The notes under the pieces are model-generated. The model did no database searches. It was not told the DNA's origin and was given only the letters and a program-made list of their open reading frames with translations. Below are positions 39,416 to 44,553 of a stretch of 44,553 nt of DNA, piece after piece. The position numbers and the translations under genes are program-made. The number at the start of each line of letters is the position of its first letter. Position 1 is the stretch's first letter. Source of the DNA: Butyrivibrio sp. (GTDB lineage: Bacteria; Bacillota; Clostridia; Lachnospirales; Lachnospiraceae); assembly GCA_014799955.1 (NCBI GenBank), contig JAAVHB010000096.1, forward strand, positions 1-44,553, given 5' to 3'.

Positions 39416-40885
39416 ATGTTATATATCGGCGTTGATTTGGGGACGTCCGCGGTCAAGCTGCTGCTGATGGATTCGGAGGGCAGAATCGTTAATATTGTGT
39501 CCAGAGAATACCCCCTGTATTTTCCCCATCCGGGCTGGTCGGAGCAGAAGCCGGAGGATTGGTTTTCAAATACGATGGAGGGAATAAAAGAGCTTATTGC
39601 CGATGCGGATAAAAGCCAGGTGGCGGGAATAAGCTTCGGCGGTCAGATGCACGGACTTGTTATTCTGGACGAGAATGACGAGGTCATAAGACCGGCAATC
39701 CTTTGGAATGACGGAAGGACAACGGAGGAATGCGATTATCTTAACAGTGTAATCGGCAAGGATAAGCTTTCGGAGTGTACAGCCAATATATCTTTTACGG
39801 GATTTACGGCACCCAAGATTCTCTGGGTTAAGAATAAAGAACCGGAGAACTTCGCGAGAATCAGAAAAATAATGCTGCCCAAGGATTATATAGCGTACAA
39901 GCTCAGCGGCGTTTTCTGCACCGATGTGTCGGACGCTTCGGGAATGCTTATTTTCGATGTGAAAAACAGATGCTGGTCCAAGGAAATGTGCGATATATGC
40001 GGGGTAAAGGAAGAACAGCTTGCAGCCGTATACGAAAGCTATGAAAAGGTCGGAACGGTGCTGCCGGAGATTGCGGATGAGCTTGGAATTCCACGGACCT
40101 GTATAGTTGCGGCGGGAGCGGGCGACAATGCGGCGGCTGCCGTGGGAACCGGAACGGTGGGAGACGGCAAATGCAATATCTCGCTCGGAACCAGCGGAAC
40201 GGTGTTCATATCTTCGGATAAGTTCGGAGTGGACAGCAACAACGCGCTTCATTCTTTCTGCCACGCGAACGGACACTATCATCTTATGGGATGTATGCTT
40301 TCGGCTGCCTCCTGCAATAAATGGTGGATGGACGATATTATCGGAACGGACGATTACGCGGTAGAACAAAAGGCGATAGACAAATTAGGCGAGAATCATG
40401 TTTATTTTCTTCCGTATCTTATGGGAGAGCGCTCTCCTCACAATAACCCCAACGCCAGAGGCACGTTTATCGGCATGACGATGGATACGGCAAGGGCTGA
40501 TATGACGCAGGCTGTGCTTGAGGGAGTTGCGTTCGCGCTCAGGGATTCCTTTGAGGTTGCGAAGTCGCTCGGAATAAAGATTGAGAGGACGAAAATCTGC
40601 GGCGGAGGAGCCAAAAGCCCTCTCTGGAAAAGGATTATCGCCAATGTGCTCAACATAAAGGTTGACATTATCGAGAGCGAGCAGGGACCCTCGATGGGAG
40701 GCGCGATGCTTGCGGCTGTAGCAAACGGCGAATACGCGAGTGTTGAGGAGATAGCCGATAAATTCGTAAAGGTTGTCGATACCGTGGAGCCCGAGTCCGA
40801 GCTTGCGGCGAAGTACGATGCGAGGTATAAGCAGTTTAAGGAGATATATCCGGCTTGTAAGCCGATTTATGAAATTATAAAATAA
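39416..40885 (+). CDS. xylB: FGGY-family carbohydrate kinase, xylulokinase-like
   Basis: A 489-residue kinase. The ATPase phosphate-1 loop is IGVDLGTSAVKLLLMD; GWSEQKPEDWF and SFGGQMHGLVILD (with MHG typical of xylulokinases) follow; the catalytic-base region is GAGDNAAAAVGTGT; the second phosphate loop is ISLGTSGTVFIS; the adenosine motif is KICGGGAKSPLWKRIIANVLN. The MHG motif and length favour D-xylulose, but the neighbouring fucose/arabinose-type isomerase means another ketose such as a ribulose or fuculose is possible. It starts behind AAGGAGG and heads a four-gene operon. Confidence 0.9.
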   Translation: MLYIGVDLGTSAVKLLLMDSEGRIVNIVSREYPLYFPHPGWSEQKPEDWFSNTMEGIKELIADADKSQVAGISFGGQMHGLVILDENDEVIRPAILWNDGRTTEECDYLNSVIGKDKLSECTANISFTGFTAPKILWVKNKEPENFARIRKIMLPKDYIAYKLSGVFCTDVSDASGMLIFDVKNRCWSKEMCDICGVKEEQLAAVYESYEKVGTVLPEIADELGIPRTCIVAAGAGDNAAAAVGTGTVGDGKCNISLGTSGTVFISSDKFGVDSNNALHSFCHANGHYHLMGCMLSAASCNKWWMDDIIGTDDYAVEQKAIDKLGENHVYFLPYLMGERSPHNNPNARGTFIGMTMDTARADMTQAVLEGVAFALRDSFEVAKSLGIKIERTKICGGGAKSPLWKRIIANVLNIKVDIIESEQGPSMGGAMLAAVANGEYASVEEIADKFVKVVDTVEPESELAAKYDARYKQFKEIYPACKPIYEIIK

Positions 40886-40898
40886 CGGAGGAAACAGC

Positions 40899-41519
40899 AT
40901 GAAGATTTTACAGGTTACCGACCCCGCTTTTCGCAGATACGGTAAGGTGGTCGAGGGTATAGATTTTGGCGGTCTTGTCGCAAAAATGCAGGATACCCCC
41001 CTGCCTGACGGCGTGGAGTATGTTCCGTCGGTTAAGGAGCTTGAGGAGCTTCCGGTCATGGAGGAGCTGAGCCGTATCGCTTACGGAGAGATGCCCATTC
41101 AGATAGGCTACTGCAACGGGCATAACGAGCTGCTCAACGCGGTTGAGTATCACAGGGACAGCGAAATTAACGTGGCTGCAACCGACGCTGTGCTGATACT
41201 CGGAAAGCAGGAGGACATCACACCGGAGCACACATACGATACCTCGCTTATGGAGGCGTTTCTTGTTCCGAAGGGAACGGCGGTAGAGGTCTATGCTACA
41301 ACGCTTCATTACGCTCCGTGCGGAGTTAAGGGAGACGGCTTCAAGGTTGCGGTTGTGCTGCCGAGAGGCACGAACTTCCCGCTTGAGTCAGAGCATAAGG
41401 GCGGCGAGGACGGTCTTATAACAGCCGTAAACAAATGGCTTATCGGACATGCCGAGGGCGGCTTTACAGGAAGCGAGCATATCGGCTTAAAGGGTAAGAA
41501 TTTAAATATTAATGAATAA
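40899..41519 (+). CDS. DUF4867 family protein, cupin-like
   Basis: A 206-residue protein: MKILQVTDPAFRRYGKVVEG, then EELPVMEELSRIAYGEMPIQIGYCNGHN. The later segments LNAVEYHRDSEINVAATDAVLILGKQEDI, FLVPKGTAVEVYATTLHYAPC and FKVAVVLPRGTNF have the beta-rich, His/Glu-containing pattern of a single cupin domain, with EYHRDSE and THYAP-like metal-ligand positions. It matches what I know of DUF4867, which occurs in sugar operons. The enzymatic role is not established; a sugar isomerase or epimerase helper is plausible. It lies 13 bp after the kinase gene. Confidence 0.82.
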   Translation: MKILQVTDPAFRRYGKVVEGIDFGGLVAKMQDTPLPDGVEYVPSVKELEELPVMEELSRIAYGEMPIQIGYCNGHNELLNAVEYHRDSEINVAATDAVLILGKQEDITPEHTYDTSLMEAFLVPKGTAVEVYATTLHYAPCGVKGDGFKVAVVLPRGTNFPLESEHKGGEDGLITAVNKWLIGHAEGGFTGSEHIGLKGKNLNINE

Positions 41520-41588
41520 AACCCTCTTCGAGGATACCATTATGCGTTAATAAAACAACGCATTAACAATGAAAGGAGAAATTAAATT

Positions 41589-43079
41589 ATGTCAAACATG
41601 CCCAAGGAAAAAATCGGTATTGTCGCAGTCAGCAGGGACTGCTTCCCCGAATCTTTATCGGTCAACAGAAGAAAGGCTCTGGTTGATGCCTATACCAAAA
41701 AATACGGCGGAGACAATATTTACGAGTGCCCCATATGTATAGTTGAGAGCGAGATACACATGGTTCAGGCACTTGAGGACATCAAGAAAAACGGCTGCAA
41801 CGCATTAGTCGTATATCTTGGAAATTTCGGTCCGGAGATTGCGGAGACGCTGCTTGCCAAGCATTTTGACGGTCCCGCTATGTTCATCGCGGCGGCTGAG
41901 GAGACCTCGGCTGACGGCGGACTTGTTCAGGGCAGGGGCGACGCTTACTGCGGAATGCTCAACGCAAGCTATAATTTAAAGCTGCGCAACGTAAACGCTT
42001 ATATTCCCGAGTATCCGGTGGGAACAGCAGAGGAGTGCGCCGATATGATTAACGGCTTCGCGCCCATTGCAAGGGCGATAATCGCCGTAAGAGACCTTAA
42101 GATAATATCCTTCGGCCCCAGACCACTTAACTTCCTTGCGTGCAACGCTCCCATAAAGCAGCTTTACAATCTCGGCGTTGAGATTGAGGAAAATTCGGAG
42201 CTTGACCTTTTTGAAGCCTTCAATAAGCATGAGGGCGATGCGAGAATCGATGACGTTGTAAAGGATATGGAGGCAGAGCTCGGAGCCGGAAATAAAAAGC
42301 CCGAGGTACTCAGAAAGCTTGCTCAGTACGAGCTTACGCTTCTTGACTGGGTTGAGGCTCACAAGGGCTACAGAAAATACGTTGCGATTGCCGGAAAGTG
42401 CTGGCCCGCGTTCCAGACGCAGTTCGGATTCGTGCCCTGCTATGTGAACAGCCGCCTTACCAAGATGGGAATCCCCGTATCGTGCGAGGTTGATATTTAC
42501 GGAGCGCTCAGCGAGTTTATCGGAACGGTTGTAAGTAACGACACCGTTACTCTGCTTGATATAAACAACACGGTTCCTTCCGACATTTACAAGGAGGATA
42601 TCGACGGCAAATTCAAGTACACGGACAAGGAAATCTTCATGGGCTTCCATTGCGGAAATACCGCGTCCTCAAAGCTTTCCTTCTGCGAGATGCGCAATCA
42701 GATGATTATGGCGAGGGCGCTTCCCGAGGAGGTTACGAACGGAACGCTTGAGGGAGACATCGCTCCGGGTGAAATTACATTCTTCAGACTTCAGAGCACG
42801 GCTGACGCTCAGATACGCGCGTATATAGCGCAGGGAGAGGTTCTTCCGGTAGCTACGCGCTCGTTCGGTTCAATCGGTATTTTCGCGATACCCGAGATGG
42901 ACAGATTCTACCGTCATGTGCTTATTGAGAAAAACTATCCTCATCACGGCGCGGTTGCTTTCGGACATTTCGGCAAAGAGCTTTATGAGGTGTTCAAATA
43001 TCTCGGAGTTCCCGCTGATGAAATCAATTTCAATCAGCCTAAGGGAATGATGTATAAGACGGAAAATCCCTTTGCATAA
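41589..43079 (+). CDS. L-fucose/L-arabinose isomerase family protein
   Basis: A 496-residue enzyme. The N-terminal Rossmann-like part is IGIVAVSRDCFPESLSVNRR with NALVVYLGNFGPEIAETLLAKHFDGPAMFIAAAEE. The central part has VAIAGKCWPAFQTQFGFVPCYVNSRLTKMGIPVSCEVDIYGALSEFIG. The C-terminal metal-site region is LLDINNTVP with MGFHCGNTASSKL and the late EKNYPHHGAVAFGHFG. These match the aldose-ketose isomerases of the FucI/AraA superfamily, shorter than classical FucI. The substrate is uncertain. It follows DUF4867 by 69 bp with its own strong GAAAGGAGAA. Confidence 0.88.
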   Translation: MSNMPKEKIGIVAVSRDCFPESLSVNRRKALVDAYTKKYGGDNIYECPICIVESEIHMVQALEDIKKNGCNALVVYLGNFGPEIAETLLAKHFDGPAMFIAAAEETSADGGLVQGRGDAYCGMLNASYNLKLRNVNAYIPEYPVGTAEECADMINGFAPIARAIIAVRDLKIISFGPRPLNFLACNAPIKQLYNLGVEIEENSELDLFEAFNKHEGDARIDDVVKDMEAELGAGNKKPEVLRKLAQYELTLLDWVEAHKGYRKYVAIAGKCWPAFQTQFGFVPCYVNSRLTKMGIPVSCEVDIYGALSEFIGTVVSNDTVTLLDINNTVPSDIYKEDIDGKFKYTDKEIFMGFHCGNTASSKLSFCEMRNQMIMARALPEEVTNGTLEGDIAPGEITFFRLQSTADAQIRAYIAQGEVLPVATRSFGSIGIFAIPEMDRFYRHVLIEKNYPHHGAVAFGHFGKELYEVFKYLGVPADEINFNQPKGMMYKTENPFA

Positions 43080-43101
43080 TATTTTTGAATATGCATGATT
43101 A

Positions 43102-43134
43102 TTTCCGCGGGCGGAAATCGTAAAGGTTTCCGCC
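43102..43134 (+). promoter_or_regulatory. Alternative hairpins between isomerase and glycosidase genes
   Basis: TTTCCGC (43102-43108), GCGGAAA (43111-43117) and TTTCCGCC (43127-43134). The middle arm can pair with either neighbour, giving mutually exclusive hairpins. The downstream one is followed by TGTATTTTAC, a weak T-tract. It may attenuate or partly terminate transcription before the GH2 gene. Confidence 0.4.
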
Positions 43135-43155
43135 TGTATTTTACAGGTGGTAAAA

Positions 43156-44553
43156 ATGAGACAGACAAAATTATTCAACGACGGTTGGGAATTTATGAAA
43201 ATAAAGCCCGGACAGGGAAATATGCCGTCCGGTGAATGGGAGAAAATAGATATACCCCATGACTGGCTTATATATAACAGCAATGATTTGTATGAGGACA
43301 GCGAGGGCTGGTACCGCAAAAGATTTACGCTTGAGCCCGAAGAGGAAAGCAGGTATGCCCTGCGCTTCGACGGAGTGTATATGGAGCCCACGGTCTATAT
43401 CAACGGGATAAAGGCCGGAGAGTGGAAGTACGGGTATAATACCTTTGAAATTGACATTACAGACCTGCTTAAGCACGGAGAGAACGAGGTGAGCGTACGT
43501 GTGCTTCACCGTAATCCTAATTCGCGCTGGTATTCGGGAGCGGGTATTTATCGGAATATATGGCTGAAAAAAATGCCGAAGACGCATATCGTGTCCGACG
43601 GAATTTATATAAGAATCGAGCGCACCGCAAAAGGCTTTAACGTGAAGGTGTCCGCAGAGGTCTGCGGCGCGGACGGCGATGTTAGCATTATGTATCATGT
43701 TATTGACGCGCAGGGCAAAACAGTCGCCTCTCAGGAGTATGTGCCCGGAGGGACGAAAGTAATCGCGGTTCGTAGTCCCATACTGTGGAGCCTGAATAAT
43801 CCGTATCTTTATACTCTGAGGACGGAGATAATCAAGGTAAACACGGTTACGGATTTTGTTGAAACGAAATTCGGTTTCAGGACAATAAAATTTGACGCGA
43901 ACAAGGGCTTTTTCCTTAACGGGGAGCATGTCAAGCTTAACGGCGTGTGTATGCATCACGATTTGGGCGCTCTCGGGGCGGCGGTCAACAAAACCGCGAT
44001 AAAGCGACAGCTTGAAATAATGAAGTCAATGGGCGTGAACGCAATAAGAACCTCACACAATATGCCCGCGGTCGAGCTTATGGACTTGGCGGACGAGATG
44101 GGGATTCTTATAGATGACGAAGCCTTCGATATGTGGAGGCTTAAGAAAAACGAATACGATTATGCCAGATTTTTTGACGGTTGGGCAAAAAAAGATATAA
44201 GGAATTTTGTGCGCAGGGACCGCAATCATCCGAGCCTTATTATGTGGAGCGTGGGCAATGAGATATATGACACTCATGCGGACCCTGAGGGAGGCTATAA
44301 AACCGCAAAGCTTCTGGTCGAGGCTGTGCGCGAGCATGATCCGGATTGCAACGCATATGTGACCTTTGCCTCGAATTTTATGGAGGGCGAGCCTACACAG
44401 CGCTGCGCGGGGCTTCTTGACGTAGTGGGATATAATTACGCAGAGCGTCTTTATAAGGCTCATCACGCCAAGCATCCGCGATGGGCGATTTACGGAAGCG
44501 AAACCGCATCGACGCTGCAAAGCCGCGGCATATATCATTTTCCGTATTCTGAA
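43156..44553 (+). CDS. Glycoside hydrolase family 2 enzyme (beta-galactosidase/glucuronidase-like), 3' partial
   Basis: The gene begins at ATG 43156 behind AGGTGG and runs open to the right edge: 466 residues are visible. The N-terminal jelly-roll sugar-binding domain starts RQTKLFNDGWEFMKIKPGQ and includes IPHDWLIYN and DGVYMEPTVYING; the immunoglobulin-like domain follows; the TIM-barrel begins near FFLNGEHVKLNGVCMHHDLGA. The acid/base Glu lies in SLIMWSVGNEIYDTH and the nucleophile Glu in IYGSETAS. There is no signal peptide, so it is cytoplasmic and acts on imported glycosides. Its place after a kinase and isomerase suggests that it releases the sugar they use. Specificity cannot be assigned. 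Confidence 0.92.
   Translation, partial: MRQTKLFNDGWEFMKIKPGQGNMPSGEWEKIDIPHDWLIYNSNDLYEDSEGWYRKRFTLEPEEESRYALRFDGVYMEPTVYINGIKAGEWKYGYNTFEIDITDLLKHGENEVSVRVLHRNPNSRWYSGAGIYRNIWLKKMPKTHIVSDGIYIRIERTAKGFNVKVSAEVCGADGDVSIMYHVIDAQGKTVASQEYVPGGTKVIAVRSPILWSLNNPYLYTLRTEIIKVNTVTDFVETKFGFRTIKFDANKGFFLNGEHVKLNGVCMHHDLGALGAAVNKTAIKRQLEIMKSMGVNAIRTSHNMPAVELMDLADEMGILIDDEAFDMWRLKKNEYDYARFFDGWAKKDIRNFVRRDRNHPSLIMWSVGNEIYDTHADPEGGYKTAKLLVEAVREHDPDCNAYVTFASNFMEGEPTQRCAGLLDVVGYNYAERLYKAHHAKHPRWAIYGSETASTLQSRGIYHFPYSE

Overview
The window looks like a chromosomal segment of a spore-forming, Gram-positive Clostridia bacterium, probably Lachnospiraceae-like and gut-associated. The basis is the sporulation genes spoVAD, spoVAE and a CotF-type coat protein, a tryptophan-specific T-box leader, strong Shine-Dalgarno sites throughout, a BirA-type biotin operator, and families common in that group (DUF2975 plus small XRE regulator, serpin, DUF4867, DUF3877). 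No rRNA, tRNA, insertion sequence or CRISPR array was seen.

Left edge (1-4.5 kb): a visibly A+T-rich block with a truncated helical-repeat (possibly STAND-type) protein, an ATP-grasp ligase and a class I SAM methyltransferase, ended by a tyrosine recombinase. It resembles an acquired island. Next (4.7-9.6 kb) come a DUF4153/DUF4173-like membrane protein with DUF2975 and a tiny XRE regulator behind a strong promoter with a palindromic operator candidate, then an ECF sigma factor, a coupled membrane protein (probable anti-sigma) and a lipoprotein serpin.

Tryptophan operon (9.6-19.9 kb): one T-box (Trp) leader with its own promoter precedes a 2H-phosphoesterase-like gene, then trpE-G-D-C-F-B-A, an ABC exporter whose start overlaps trpA, and a membrane-anchored unknown protein, closed by a terminator. 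From 20 to 24.3 kb lie a phage-tail-lysozyme-like gene broken by one in-frame amber codon, two tandem paralogous lipoproteins, a HAD hydrolase and a small spore-protein operon read leftward. From 24.3 to 37 kb are housekeeping and sporulation genes: a HAD hydrolase, manA, an HtrA-type protease, two XRE regulators, spoVAD-spoVAE, ilvE, bioY, DUF3877, hypB, a Na/Pi cotransporter, trxA, an Rsm22-type methyltransferase and an ABM monooxygenase. From 37 kb a long structured leader precedes a PAS-GGDEF-EAL protein, and a sugar operon (FGGY kinase, DUF4867, fucose/arabinose isomerase-type enzyme, GH2 glycosidase) runs off the right edge.

The most unusual signals are non-coding. A short hairpin ending in a Shine-Dalgarno sequence recurs just upstream of four unrelated genes (trpE, cotF-like, spoVAE, trxA), with compensatory base changes and one copy nested in another. 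A leader of about 340 nt upstream of the GGDEF-EAL gene holds two perfect 60-nt hairpin repeats, one inside a predicted multi-branch RNA.
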